Source: Tubulanus polymorphus (taxonomy: Eukaryota; Nemertea; Palaeonemertea; Tubulaniformes; Tubulanidae). From it: a DNA stretch of 64,000 bases. The stretch is taken from assembly GCF_964204645.1 (NCBI RefSeq), contig NC_134029.1:22586450-22650449 (forward strand), given 5' to 3'. How positions within the stretch are numbered: position 1 is the stretch's first letter; the number at the start of each line of letters is the position of its first letter. Position numbers and translations under genes: made by a program. The notes under the pieces are model-generated. The model was not told the DNA's origin, ran no database searches, and was given only the letters and a program-made list of their open reading frames with translations. Of the stretch, positions 49,402-62,250 are shown in pieces.

Positions 49402-52376
49402 TTATATTATGGTTTCTTTTCTACGAACCACGACTGGATTGTCAATTCCTTCTGCGGAATCGTTTATCAACGAGTTTGATATTATAGCGATGTTGACGGA
49501 TTTAGTATCGCTATCCTCCTCATCACGTTTGTTCGCTTCGTCGTCTTCCCCGTATAACGGCTGATTTCTACTGATATACCAAGCCAAAAACATGAATATC
49601 GGCGAAAAGAATTCGATAGCGAAAGACAATATGTGAAGTGTAAATCTAAAACTGGAGTTATCGTAAAGGAGGCATCGAGTTTGATCTGATCCACACGTCT
49701 GCTCCGGTCGTTGAACCATACACGTGGCGTCGATTGAAGCGCCATAAAGCGCCGGAACTGGGATCACTACAAAATAAAGATATGACAATGAACCGTTTGT
49801 GAATAGTTTGTAGTTTAGTACGGTAGATTCCAGCTTTCTACTCGGTGTCAGATATGGAGCAGCCGAGTAAGATGAGAAATAAGGGTTGATAGAATTGCTA
49901 GGGGAACCGCTGTTTAGGAGGCCACTGCATCTCTTAATCCACTGAGAAAGAAAAAGTTGCTTAAACTTACGAACGATTGCTACCGCTAATGATATTATAC
50001 CCATCGCCAACGACTTGTCTCTTGGTTCGATGCAACTAAAAATAAACGAGATTACGGTAACTTCAAGTGAGATAAAACAGTCAAAGTCCCTCCCAGATAC
50101 ATTTAGATTGGACAAAGTGACAGCTCATTGTACCGTCGAATACAGATATTTCAAACTGATGTGGTTTTTACTTTTTTATTTCGTTCAGCAATCACTGCTG
50201 ATTACATACCGCAGAGAAAACATGATCCAAGGCATCGTACCAAAAGACGTAGTAAACACGAATAGAAACACGATGAATAGATACGGAGTCAACGTGTGAC
50301 AATTCGAAACACACACATCACCAGTAACGGTTCCATTTCCGGAAATACAGTTACAATCTGAAAAACCCTGCCAATCGAAAATAAAAGCACTTGCAATCAG
50401 AAGACAATATCGCATAATCAATTCATGAAACTGATTCCATTTTCCGTGAATATGAAGGTATTTATTACGTTTTCAGTTTTTAAAGAACATCCAGCGAAAC
50501 AGGGCGAATAATAAATCTGTCCATTTCCGCACACTGGCTCATATATATTTATTGTACAATCACAATTCTGGTTACACCTCGAATTGCTAAGAGCGCCAAC
50601 ATTCGGGATGAAATTACGACTGAAAGATATTTAATAAGGTAGAATCAGGCAATATTTTAATTCTGGAAATTATTTCTGTAAATCGTTTAGTCAGACATTT
50701 AATGAGAGTTACTCAGACACTTACCTGTTTGGTTGAATACCTGACATCTGTTCATTCGGGCATCCGAAAAAGAAAAGCAACACGGAAAACACGAGTCCAA
50801 TAGTCGAAATGATACAGCCCCAAAATGTTGTCCTCCTCAAACCCCACGGTATTCGAGAGGTTATAAAACCGCTGAGAGCAACTCCTATCGCAGCCGTCAA
50901 TGCCAATGCGATACCTGTTCATTTACGATACATATACAATGCATATGCATATATCACAAACTTCATATGGTTTATGATTCTGATCTAAGCACAGTGAAAT
51001 TGAAGATTCGTTTACCTGTAAGGAAATTAGCCACGTTGCTTGGCTGTTGAAACTGCACTTCTATATATTTTGGTAGGTAAGCAGAGAAGCCGTGTCCAGC
51101 CGCTCCTTCTAGTGTAATTGCTACAGTTATCAACATGAAAGCGGGATTCGTCAACAGTCGCCAAATCGCTTGAAGCAACCCTTCATAAAATAACATTAAC
51201 ATTGAAACTTCTTGATTTGTTGTTTTGCAGTAATTCGGACACTTTACTTTACTATACGAACCTGTGACAATTTCTTTCAGCGTTTTCCGAGTTTTATCCG
51301 GTGTAGATTCGTCCGCTGCTCGGGAACCAGGGTATTTTCTCGGGAACAGAAATAGTGGAATAGCGGACAGCATGGTCATGGTGCCGATAATGATAAACCC
51401 GAGCCACCAAGCGCCAAACCACTCAGCATCGCCAGGTTTATAATCGGTCGCTATAGAACAATCGAAGATACATTTCAAATATATCAACTGATCGATTGTG
51501 AAGAAGCCTTTGTGAAGAAATTGAAATAGAGAATTGTTGAAAACACTTACATGATAGATCAATGTATAACGAAGATGTCAGACTTCCAAAAAGAAATCCG
51601 GCAACAGGAGCCAACGTTCTCAAACTGAACATGATACCTGCAATAATCGCATATCAAATTACATTCACACGAATAAAGAAATGTTGATTAAGTAGACATT
51701 CTTGCCGTGTATACTTACTGACATAAAAGGACGAACTTTTACCGATAGCATTATCGTCAATGTAGGATATACCAAGAGTCCATAGAGTTGTTGGTCCAAC
51801 TCCTGCTATCGCGAATGCAGTTGCGAATAAAATGAATGCAGGCGTGTTGTGTGAACCACGTGCGAACAGTGAAGACATCTCCGGACATATTCCCGTCTTC
51901 CCGTCGTCACTGGAAACGTTTCTATCCGCGCATATGCTCTGATATGTGTAAACGGCTGTTCTGTTGTAGGCTACTTTATCCTCATCGGGACGAGATAATT
52001 CAAACGACATGAAATTCGGCAAAGCCATCAGAGCACCGCAGGCTCCGACGACCAACGCGCCGATCCCGAGTAATCTCGGCCGATGCGCCGTGTGCCCGAA
52101 ATACCCGACAAAAACAACGGCCACTATATGACCGATTTCGTAGCAGCTTATCATCCAGCCAGTTTCCTGACTGGAAAACCCGAATATCTGTTCCAATGTG
52201 GTGAGTTGCGATACGAAATATGTCAACAGCATCCCGTAGGATAAACCGAATGCTCCCAGACATAACGTGAATGCAGGTAACGTGGACAGAGGCTGCAAAC
52301 AGTTTATCATACATCGATGATCTAACGGAATTTCATTCACCTCTTCTTCGTTAGTTTCTTCGGAATTCGCAACCAT
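49402..52376 (-). CDS. Organic anion transporting polypeptide (SLCO family), paralog b
   Basis: Nine minus-strand exons in coding order: 52376-51719, 51637-51551, 51450-51262, 51180-51016, 50914-50725, 50619-50469, 50367-50210, 50035-49971, 49766-49402; 675 residues. The layout mirrors paralog a: the 165-nt and 65-nt exons are identical in size, and the others similar. Evidence: the OATP signature around EWFGAWWLGFIIIG, an extracellular Kazal-type loop (RCNQNCDC...YEPVCGNGQIYYSPC...GC), CIEPRDKSLAMG before the last helices, and LSQLTTLEQIFGFSSQETGW in the first helical hairpin. The start is the first true ATG (MVANSEETNEEE); the frame stays open upstream only with a TTG. An acidic C-terminal tail with several Asp/Glu follows. 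The gene is inverted relative to paralog a, so the duplication was a head-on inversion or was later rearranged. It shares a divergent promoter with the GRXCR1-like gene. Confidence 0.93.
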
Positions 52377-52925
52377 TCTGTCTCTAGCATTCGGTAGCAA
52401 ATTAACCAGTAAACTACTTAACAACAATTATATATCTTTACGTATATTCTTCTAGAGTGCTTTTATGTTAAACATGGTGTCCCTTAAGGACTGATATGAA
52501 TGATATCAGATCGAATGATCAAATTTACCTCTGGTCACTGTTCAAGTTGACAGGGCCTCGATTGATTTAACGACCTGAATTGAGGTTTTGATGAGGGAAA
52601 GTACGGCGTTGATTAAATTTCAAATCCTTTCGGGCGGACCTAAGCTATTCGAAGAAAACTATTTTCTTTAACTTATCGATGAAAATAAACAATTTATGAT
52701 AAAGCTCAAATTGCGCCACCCCGTCCAACGAAATCGACGGTCACATTAGATTGGAGATCGTGGTTTAAAAGTTCTAATGTTTTCTGTATATGTATTTACC
52801 GTACGCAGTTTATTATTGAAGATTATGGAGGACAATTTTCTACTTCGTATTATCTGTCATCATTTTTAACGCATTAGAAGAAAAAGGAACACAGGGAGGT
52901 GAGGTTTTCGCAACTCTTCTAACCA

Positions 52926-52940
52926 CGCCATCTAGTGGCG
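52926..52940. promoter_or_regulatory. CTCF-like motif
   Basis: CGCCATCTAGTGGCG resembles the GCGCCCTCTAGTGGC variant of the CTCF site. A related motif lies in the PDZD11/RPS3A divergent promoter. Confidence 0.4.
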
Positions 52941-52955
52941 AGGGAAATTCTCGAA

Positions 52956-52963
52956 TGACGTCA
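52956..52963. promoter_or_regulatory. cAMP-response element (TGACGTCA)
   Basis: Perfect palindromic CRE octamer 110 bp upstream of the GRXCR1-like ATG. Confidence 0.5.
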
Positions 52964-53072
52964 ATGGGCGAGACCCTTTTGACAGCTGGGACAATTAATT
53001 TCTATAAATTAGCGAAATTTTTGTCCTGTTGGAAACATTTGAACGATATCTTGGCATGGCTTACTTCGTAAA

Positions 53073-56000
53073 ATGGATATTTACAATAGTATGATATCTA
53101 AGAATGATGAGAGTAAGAGATGCGTTGTTCGTCCAAAGCGTTATATTCCACGAATCGATGAATTATTTTCTTCATGCGAAAATGACAATTCTCGACTCTC
53201 ATCGACATCGGCGCCTACTACAAATGATAATGATAAGTCCATTTCGGGAAAAAATCCGCATCAACAAAAAGTTGACTGCGATCTGAATAACGCGTCTAAT
53301 CATTTAACACGGAATTGTGCAACGCGAAAAGAAAATTCAGCCGTGGATGGAACTAGAGTAAATTCAATAACGACAGAATTTAAAGCGATGGAAATTAGGG
53401 ATAATCGCGACCAAGATTTACCGGTATACGCGCAAGGATCAGTTTTGGACGATGAACTTCTTGCGGCGAAGTTGCAGCAAGTTGCCTCGGAACAGGATAA
53501 ACTATCGGCCGCCAGATTTCGACATATCGATTCACGAAGCTCTTTAACGTCGAGTCTGAACGAAGACGGCGAACAAAACACGTTCTACGTTAACGAAAAT
53601 TCGCCGTTAGTTTTGAACGGTTCGGAGAATTCGAGCGTCAGAGAGATAGACACGACGATCAGCAGCCCCGACGTCGTAATCAGAGGTACGTTCGCCGGAC
53701 GACGAGATATTTTGAAATGTGGCTCGACGTTCAGTAATGGAGAATGCGAGATACGCAGCCCGAAAGGAACCGTGCGTGGGTTCAAGAACCGCGTAGCTGC
53801 TGGTATCGCTACATTTCATTTCGCTGCTGAACAAGTAGCTGGTAATGCTCAGGAGGTAAGATACATTCCGTCTGAATAGTGATTTGTTCGAATTTTGTCT
53901 GTTGTCAGTTAAGGTAGATTCTATAGAGTTGAAATTAGCTCATTTCAATTTATTTTTACCCCGCCAAGTCTTAACCTACATCTGTGGACAGCGACCTGGT
54001 CTTTCTTAATCTGAAAGTCAATTTATCCCGGAGAATATACTTTCAAAGACTCATGAATAATAAATTTCATCATGAAAATTAGTTTAGAGGCTCAAATGCA
54101 CGTATACTCCGCGTGAATGTGATTTAGGATTTTGGGGAGTATGCCTCTCTGTACTTGTAAAACTATGATTATGACTTGTTCCAAGACAAAATACAGATGT
54201 TCTGTTCCCAAAAAAATGCTGGGCCTAGCTGCACAGCGGTGACTTGAGTCCAAAAGTGGTCTTTAAATCTTATATTGATTGACTATAGAACTCGAAGTAG
54301 AAGTTCGTCTTTGCCATGGCTGTAACACTGGCCCCTGGGGCTAGGTGTAGGATGTTGGTTTATTGTGGGTTGACTGTTGTTATAACTAGCCTCAGCCATA
54401 TAATTGACTACGATTTCTGGTTTGCATTTTTAGGTGGATTACGCTGCCATCGAAGACGGCAAAATAATCATATATTCTACGAATCTAACGGTGAATCGTA
54501 AAGTACATCGAGACTGTCACGTTGTTCGCAGTATTCTACACACACACATGGTTCTCTACGAGGAACGCGATTTATGCATGAACAAAGAATTGCAGAAAGA
54601 ATTGAAGTCTCGTCTGAACGGGGAAATCATTCTTCCCGCTGTATTCGTGGATGGAAGATTTTTGGGGGTTAGTTCATTTAGCTAATGTAGTAAACCTAGC
54701 AAAATTAGTCTTTAGTTTTAGTAAAACTAAGTCCAAAGTTAAGGATTGGAAAAATATGAGATGATTATCGGAAAATGATTTCGATTTTTTTCCTTAGTCA
54801 AAACTCTGATTTACTGTATTGAATTTCAAAATCTCATTGAATCAGAAATGAAAGTTTCCCAAGACCTTCAGTATTCGAATTTTCTGTTGCTATCTCTAGC
54901 TGACACTGTTTCTAAGGTGTTTCTAACAGTAGGTTCCCTATCATGTTATACAATACCAGGGTGTGACTAACATTATCGAAGTGCCGTCATTAATTTGTCC
55001 AGTTGTCACCTGCCCTGACAATTAAACTGTTGTAGGTAACTGTTGAAGGATTTATCACTTCTATCTGACGATATTCATAATTAATCTACGCGGCAAGATC
55101 AGGAATAATCTGCGGTAATGAGATGTGTGCGGTTTTTGACTAATTCGCGATATTCTCTAATGCGATAGTTGCCAGCCTGATGTTACACGGAGGATAGCCT
55201 CGATACAGACAATAAGATTATTGTGTCATTCAAACTTTCAATGTAAAAACGCACCCATCTTCTTTTACAATAGAATGTGTGTGTAACAGCTTTGATGGTG
55301 ACGAGTATCAGTCATATCTGAACCACCACAGGGAACTGTTTTTCAATTATTCCTGTCTCTCAAAAGATCACAATATCACAATAATGCCATTTTCACGGTT
55401 TCTTTAATGTGACTGCGTCATGTAATATTGAATATTTCTTGCGCGGTATAGATAAAATTACAGAGGATTATTGCTATTAATAGAATGATAGATTATTCAT
55501 CCGATTAGTTTCTGATTACTGGCGCAAATGACTTCCTCAGAAATTATCTCCTTATATTCCATACTAAGCCTACGTGAGAAATGTTTCCCCTGGTGACCGT
55601 TCTAACCTCAAAACAAGTTCTCCAACTTTCTTGTTATATCCTTTTCCACGGAATCTCCAAAGCTTCTTGTTCTATACTTCTAACTCTGGTGAGTTGAGAT
55701 AAATCAGGAGCGGCGATTGCTTTTTGGGACATCGAGGTGTCCTTTTGGGATGTGACAATTCCTTCAAAATTGGCCTCTGGATCCACCCCTGAAAATTTGA
55801 CAAAATTGTTGATCAATTCAATGTATATTTCCACCAAAAATAAATAAAAATGTTACGTCGGGTCTGGTGACAAGGTGTCATACATATTACACTCAGAAAT
55901 ACAGGCTCGATTATATTGATGAATAACAAATTTGATATCCGTTTTTTGTTTTCACGCGCAGCGCGATATTGATGCTGTTTATGATTTTTTTTCGCTTTGT

Positions 56001-56810
56001 TTCAGAGCGCTGAAAAGCTCGAAATACTGAATGAAACTGGAGAGCTTCGTAAAATATTCACTCATTTTCCGGTAAGTGTTTGGTTGCTATAGTTACCCAG
56101 TCTCAAGTGTCATCGCACATCCTGTTCAAACAATTGTTGACCTGTTTTGAAATTTAATCTTTTTTTTCAATGATTCTGAATTGAAATTCATTATTTCTGA
56201 TTGTATTAGCGATTTCCAGTGTGTGCGCTGAAAATTCGATGATTTCATTTTGAACTACGTATACTATAGATTAGGGATTATAGATTTTCCAGTGCTGCAT
56301 TTTTTGCTCTGTCCAGGGAGGTGGGAGTGAACTACCTCCCTGCTCTGTCAAGTGTTTGTTTTAAAAAGAAAAACTTTATAAAGTTTAATGATACCTTAAT
56401 AATACTTTGCCAATTTCGCATAATTCTACTTAGCACTTTTTTTTACTAATACATAATAGTTTTAGAAATTAGTATTTTGAATTATGGTTAACTTAAAAAA
56501 GTGCTTAATAAGCGGATTACTTTTGCTTCAGATTTACTGCTATGAACTCTTTTATTTCATTGGGATACTTTTGCTGTATTTTAGCTATTTTACTAATCGA
56601 TTATCTGTTTATTTGTTTCAGTGTGTCAGTGTACGGTCGGCCTGTGAACGTTGCGGCGGCTATCGTTATGTTCCGTGCACGATTTGTCACGGAAGTAAAA
56701 AATCGTTACACCGCAATCACTTTACGGAAACATTTCACGCGCTACGCTGCACGATTTGCAATGAAAATGGTCTCATTCGCTGCGTAGTTTGTCACAACCA
56801 ACCTCGTTAG
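53073..56810 (+). CDS. GRXCR1: Glutaredoxin domain-containing cysteine-rich protein, GRXCR1-like
   Basis: Four exons: 53073-53855, 54434-54667, 56006-56071, 56622-56810; 423 residues, against about 290 in human GRXCR1. The extra length is a hydrophilic, Ser/Asn-rich N-terminus of about 235 residues with no recognised domain. The family block [14 protein letters not shown] follows. A glutaredoxin-like domain starts at about residue 262 ([10 protein letters not shown] ... [29 protein letters not shown]). The C-terminus is a DnaJ-like Cys-rich zinc finger with four CxxC pairs ([27 protein letters not shown]). In vertebrates GRXCR1 acts in sensory hair-cell stereocilia and actin-rich protrusions. 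The position of the catalytic glutaredoxin cysteine is Asn here (about residue 278). GRXCR2 is less likely because of the full zinc finger. Confidence 0.9.
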
Positions 56811-58863
56811 ATACTTAAATCTAGTTACAGTTTGGTAGATGATTTCTCATAGTTTTTCTAGGGCCTAGAAGCCCGTATTGATATTCATTTAGAATCTCTT
56901 TATCGTGGTGCGAACTATTTTGGCATTTTTGTTTATTTTTTGCACTTGAAATATTTTATTTATTTTATAATGTTATATTAATCGTATTCGTATTCATTAT
57001 CAAGATTTCTCGAATGTAGAGTTAAGTGTTTTTTCGTCACAAAACTGTGAATCCAAATGACAAAAATAGGTCTTCATCGGGTCAAATCAGATAGATTTCA
57101 AATCATTTTTTCGTTTTAGTAGAGCTTCGTGAATATTCCTAAATAATACGATACATGTTAAGATGATTCTATGAATGGTCATTTCTATGTATATGACCCT
57201 TATTCCGTATGTGTTAAAACTAATTTGTGGTTCTTTGATTTGTGATAATCAATTGCGTTTAAATCGTGAAATAAAACATTCACTTTGTTGGCAGTTTATA
57301 GAAATATTTATTCCGCGAATAGAATAGTGAATCATGTATGAAAAATATGATTTCCAGAAAAGGTTTTCTTGTTTGTTCTTAGTCTTTTCTTGGAAATCAT
57401 TTCATTGAAATAAATCAGTCGATATCGTGTTCATTTACTAGTCTTACTTTAAAAGTATATTGTATGAATATAAAGCTATTTTGCTCCATGACGTGCCTTT
57501 ATCCCTACTCTAAAAACATTCCAGTATTCGTTTCTTGACGTTATTATTATCTTTACTGTTATAAATAATTAGGAAATAGTCTAAAAACTGTTGAATATGG
57601 AATTTCGTGGTATATAGTTTGTAGATATAAATATAGCTCAAAGTAAACGGTTGTTTCACATTCCGGATTTGCACCGTCCATTTGGAATATTTAAGGGAAT
57701 ATAAAAACATTATTCATAATAACAAAAATATCATTGTATGTATTTCTTAAGAGGTTTGTTCGCATGCGCAACTTTTACCTGCGCTGTGACGTCACCTTCC
57801 TCGATTGAATGGCACTTCAGTGGAACTTTGTTACAACGAACTTCAAGGCATCGGTAATTGTGTTGGTTATAATCGATAGTTCATTATCTTATGAAGGTAT
57901 TAGAATTGTTCTATTTTGGCACAAAATGCAAAGTTTCCGCTGTAATCGTAATGAGGATTTTTTAAGAACATCCGCCCAATTAATTTCTGGAGTTCAAGAT
58001 CTCAAGCCTTTTTGATCTGTTTTTTTCTCTCCTAGTCAGTATGTTTCAAAAAGAGAAAGAAAAATAATTGACGTTTGCGTATTTTAATTCTAATGGTAGG
58101 AATATATATATATTGCCAGCTTATGTAACATTTCTATTGAGAACCATACATACATATCAACGCGATTTTGATGTAAATAAATGAATATTTATTTGTCATT
58201 TTGTTGTTACCTAAAGCGAGAATAAAGAATATGCAATGTATACAAAAACCACTATTTTCTTTCATTTGGCTGTTGTACTTTAAGCGCTCGAGTTCTATTG
58301 GTGACCGACAGCTGAAAAAAGTCCAATTTCTTTTGAATAGACAGATTCCATCGATAGAAATGTCCGTGTTCATACGGATAAATCGAACTGATGATTATCT
58401 ACATTGGAAGCGTTAATGATTAACCTCTATATGAATGATAATTAGACACTTGTCGATGAGGAATGCTGTATATTATATCGATGAGTGTTTTGTTCGATTG
58501 CACTCCGCGATTGCGGATCATACTGATGGTGACAAAGATGGAAACATGCCGGACACAATCGCGTGTCTAATAGATGACAGGAAAGACAATTCAACACGTG
58601 GAAACTGGGACAACTGTTGCAGCGATGATCGTTGCGTGATTACTTTAAGAGTTCGATTGATGTCCAACAGATACGGATGCAACAGGCTACCAAAACAAAT
58701 TCCATTCAGTATCTATTCACTCAACTAGATTGTCGAATGTACCTAGTAGATGCCTAGTAGATGCTCACCGGCAATCTGCGTGTTCATGAGAAATAAGGCG
58801 AGCTATCAAAGCTAGTGAATTCTACAAAAAAAAATTGGAAAGGATAAGCATACGGTGATAAAA
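56811..58863. other. Interval between GRXCR1-like and Amt-a
   Basis: GRXCR1-like 3' UTR, then the Amt-a upstream region. An open frame at 58435-58728 (97 codons) has no recognisable domain and is not called. Confidence 0.5.
57270..57275 (+). terminator. Probable GRXCR1-like polyadenylation signal
   Basis: AATAAA about 460 nt after the stop codon. Confidence 0.45.
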
Positions 58864-61488
58864 ATGAATTCCGGGGTGAATATGTCGTCATCTAGTACTA
58901 CGATGATCGCACCCACGTCTTTAAAGTATGGACCACAAGATCAAGACTTGCCGAATATGACATGGGACGATGCCACGTGGATTTTGACCAGTTCATTTAT
59001 TATCTTCACTATGCAGTCAGGTACGTAAAAGGATACATAAAAAGTATTTGTATTCGTGCATCTGAGAAGCCGATCTATTTTCAATACGAATTATTTACCA
59101 ATTTTAGGTTTTGGTCTTTTGGAGGCCGGTGTCGTTTCTTCAAAGAATGAAGTGAACATTATGGTGAAGAATGCTGTTGATGTTGTATTCGGTGGTATCA
59201 CGTATTGGTTGTACGGCTATGCGCTCAGTTTTGGAACGGGACCTCTGAACAACCCATTCTGCGGAGCTTCCTATTTTCTGGTAGACGCCTCTCATTCTGA
59301 TATGGGTATCGTTTTTTCGACGTACATTTTCCAGCTCTCCTTCGCTACCACCGCAACTACTATCGTCTCGGGTGCAATGGCAGAGAGAACTAGACTAAGC
59401 GCTTATATCATTTACTCACTTCTGAACACAATAGTGTACGTACTACCTGCCCACTGGCTTTGGGGTAAAGATGGCTGGTTGAATGATTTAGGAGCAGTAG
59501 ATATTGCTGGCTCTGGAGCTGTCCACTTGCTAGGTGGTGTATCTGCTCTAGTCGCCGCCTGGATGTTGAAACCACGGATGGGAAGGTACGACAACGAAGA
59601 TGAACCGTGGCCTTTGGGAAACCCGTCCAATATGATGATCGGTACATTTATGCTTTGGTGAGACATTTGCAAAGTCAATCTCTCTCAAAATCAATGTTTG
59701 TTAATTTGTTTCCATGATTAACACGATATTTTAATTCAAGGTGGGGCTGGTTGGCGTTTAATTGCGGCAGTACGTTTGGTATTTCAGGGGGCAAATGGAA
59801 ATTGTCTGCCAAGTAAGTTAATTTTTCTCATTCCAACAAAACATACTTTTCGACAAAAACTCAAACAACAATTTCAACTGACAAAACGGATTAGGAGCTG
59901 TCCAAGCAATTAAAGACACTCCATACATTATCATTAAAAAGATATATCGGAACTGTTTCTCCTCTAATTCGAAGCAGAAGAAATCAACCATGTGATGCAT
60001 TAAATGATTTTCCAAACACCCCTTCCCTCGTTTACTAAAGTCCAAAGTTGACTACTCCCCTCGACCTGAACGTCTAACAGCCCCTTATATTATCTTTTAT
60101 TGTTACAGATCAGCAGTTACAACTATAAACGCCTCAGTCGGTGGAGGTGCTGTAGGAATAATATTCACGTTAGTATTCAAATTGCTGATATCGATATCCT
60201 TGATTTCCATGCTTGTAGCACATTCTGACGATCTCTTGCTTTTATTTAGATTTGTAAAGACTCGCAAGTTTATGATACCAGATATAATAAACTCGGTGCT
60301 TGGCGCACTGGTTGGTGTCACGGGTAGGTCCGAATTGTTATCAACGTAAGAAGAATTACAATTGATACTTTTCGTAAGTCTTTATCGCAATCATTCTAAT
60401 TGATCCATTTATAGCTGGCTGCGCAGTTGTCCGACCATGGGAAGCTATCATTATCGGCGCAATTGGCGCTTTGTTGTCATTGCTTGCTGGTCCTTTGCTT
60501 GATAAATTTCACATTGATGATCCTGTCGGTGCCACCGCTGTACACGCAGTCGGGGGACTATGGGTAAGTAATTTCTTTTTGCTCCAATCAGAAGCAATAC
60601 TTTTAGAAAATGAAATAAATGATTTATAAAAATTCGATTTTTAAGGGTATGTTAGCTGTTGGTATTTTCGCTGATTTCGACCCACTGGAGGACATGACAA
60701 AAGGCAATGTTGGGTTAATCCATGGTGGAGGGTTGAAGTTTTTTGGTATCCAATTAGCAGCATCATTGGCCATCATGGTCTGGAGTGCTGTAACTTCATT
60801 TTGTCTCCTCTTCGTAAGTAGCTGATAATGATAATGAATATAATAACAATAATAATGATAATAATTAATTTCCATAATTCCATCTAAAATCTGCTCTTTG
60901 GCTTACGAAATGAGATGCATATGAATTTGAATTGGTAAAACAGCATATAAGTTAAGAATAAGCTATGGTAAAAAGTAGCGTCTTCAATTGAGATGAAAAA
61001 AACATCTAAGGATGGACTAAAATGTAATTGGTAAGGAAACTGATCAGTTCAGAAGTCTTCAACATTACCATACGTTATTCTGGACGATTCCCTAAGGCAT
61101 CTTTAATTACGACCTTTGAAAGAACCCTCAAACTCACAACATTCATTCACATTATACATAGGCGATAGATAAAGCGGTTGGTATCAGAATGTCGGAGGAA
61201 GAGGAAGAATTAGGAGCAGACTTTGTAGAACACGGTATCGGTCAAGGCAGAGACATTCTCGTCGTGAAAGAAGCACCGCAGCCGGGAACCTCTGATGATA
61301 GGCCAGTGACTGCGGTTTCGTTAGGTCGTCACGCTTTCAATCTCGGCCGAGGAAGTGTTGTACATCTACGAACACCATCCCTTCAAAATGTCAACAAAGA
61401 CAATGTAGTTCATATCGAGGTGAAACCAAAAGACGAAGGTCATGTTAATAAATTATTCGTTAATGATGATGTTAACAAAGATACATAA
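58864..61488 (+). CDS. Ammonium transporter (Amt family), copy a
   Basis: Eight exons: 58864-59020, 59108-59657, 59741-59812, 60109-60168, 60250-60323, 60415-60563, 60646-60813, 61162-61488; 518 residues, the usual size for eukaryotic Amts. Amt proteins are 11-helix trimeric channels or transporters moving ammonium or ammonia across the plasma membrane. In aquatic invertebrates they serve nitrogen excretion. Seen: GFGLLEAGVVSSKNEVNIMV, the conserved GAMAERTRLSAY, the signature start DIAGSGAVHLLGGVSAL with the first pore histidine, the second pore histidine in AVHAVGGLWGMLAVGIF, and a cytosolic tail with SEEEEELGADFVEHG. Loss of the twin histidines or the Asp would argue against function; all are present. 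The Rh glycoprotein family is excluded by the DIAG motif. AATAAA lies at 61603. Confidence 0.95.
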
Positions 61489-61602
61489 ATAGTATTTATT
61501 CATTTAGTCGAATGTATTGTGTTAAAATATTGATATTCATGAATCCCAGTTTTCCCAACACTGTTAAAAACATTTTACTTTCATTATAAGACAATTATTT
61601 AG

Positions 61603-61608
61603 AATAAA
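61603..61608 (+). terminator. Probable Amt-a polyadenylation signal
   Basis: AATAAA 114 nt after the stop codon. Confidence 0.5.
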
Positions 61609-61849
61609 TATCAATTTACCATTTTACACACGTGTGTTTTCTTTTTGTAAGAAAAATAAAGACAGATTTATTGTTCAAAATATTCTTCTTCAATATCTCT
61701 TTCGAAACACTGTAAATTCTTTTGGGCGAAATCCAATTTTTGCGACATGGATGCACAGAGAACGTCACATCCGATGGAGGTCAAAGCCCCAAGTTCCCAT
61801 CCTGGGCGGTTTGATTTCTTATTATATACGAGAAAAAAATCATAATCGG

Positions 61850-61995
61850 TAGCGGATCCAGGATTTTTTCTAGGAGGGGTTCAAAAAAATGTTAGACTTC
61901 CGACTAAAATCTCTAATGATAGCCGGGGCCTATAACATTTTGGTAGCTGAGCGGGGGGTCACAACCCCTGAAACATCCTCTGGATCCGCGCCTGA
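61850..61995. mobile_element. MITE-like element with GCGGATCCAG ends
   Basis: About 145 bp bounded by AGCGGATCCAGGA and its imperfect complement CCTCTGGATCCGCGC. A related end (CCTCTGGATCCACCCCTGA) occurs alone near 55776-55794, suggesting a dispersed family. Confidence 0.55.
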
Positions 61996-62080
61996 TGATA
62001 CGTATACTAAGTTCTGTTTGGTATGCAGTAGACACACACAAAAGGTACAATAGCACTCACAGAATGTTGGGTGTAAACAT

Positions 62081-62250
62081 AGGTGGAACCTTGTTATAAC
62101 GACCTCGGATATAACGATTTATCGGTTATAACAAACCTGGGATTTCATTCCAAATGGGACAATTTTGACAATTTCATACTGGATATAACTCTCGGTTTTA
62201 ACGAACATATCGCATTCCCTAAAGTTCGTTACATAACGAAGTCCCACTGT
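62081..62250. mobile_element. MITE-like element with GTGGAACCTTGTTATAACGA ends
   Basis: 170 bp. The left end AGGTGGAACCTTGTTATAACGA and right end (complement of GTTACATAACGAAGTCCCACTGT) form imperfect terminal inverted repeats. Internal GGATATAACGA motifs repeat. Relatives lie at 18592-18745 and 25372-25530. Confidence 0.65.

Larger units (their letters stand above)
52377..53072. promoter_or_regulatory. Divergent promoter, SLCO-b / GRXCR1-like
   Basis: 696 bp between opposed start codons. It holds a perfect cAMP-response element TGACGTCA (52956-52963) and CGCCATCTAGTGGCG (52926-52940), which resembles the CTCF core and is itself palindromic. Function is inferred from the motifs only. Confidence 0.55.

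Noticed and set aside
58435-58728. 97-codon open frame upstream of Amt-a
   Set aside because: No recognisable domain, no codon or conservation evidence and no splice partners. More likely the Amt-a 5' region.
60169-60249. Reading Amt-a continuously through 60109-60323
   Set aside because: The frame is open, but it would insert 27 residues between IIFT and FVKTRK where Amt proteins have none. A GT-AG intron restores the family alignment.
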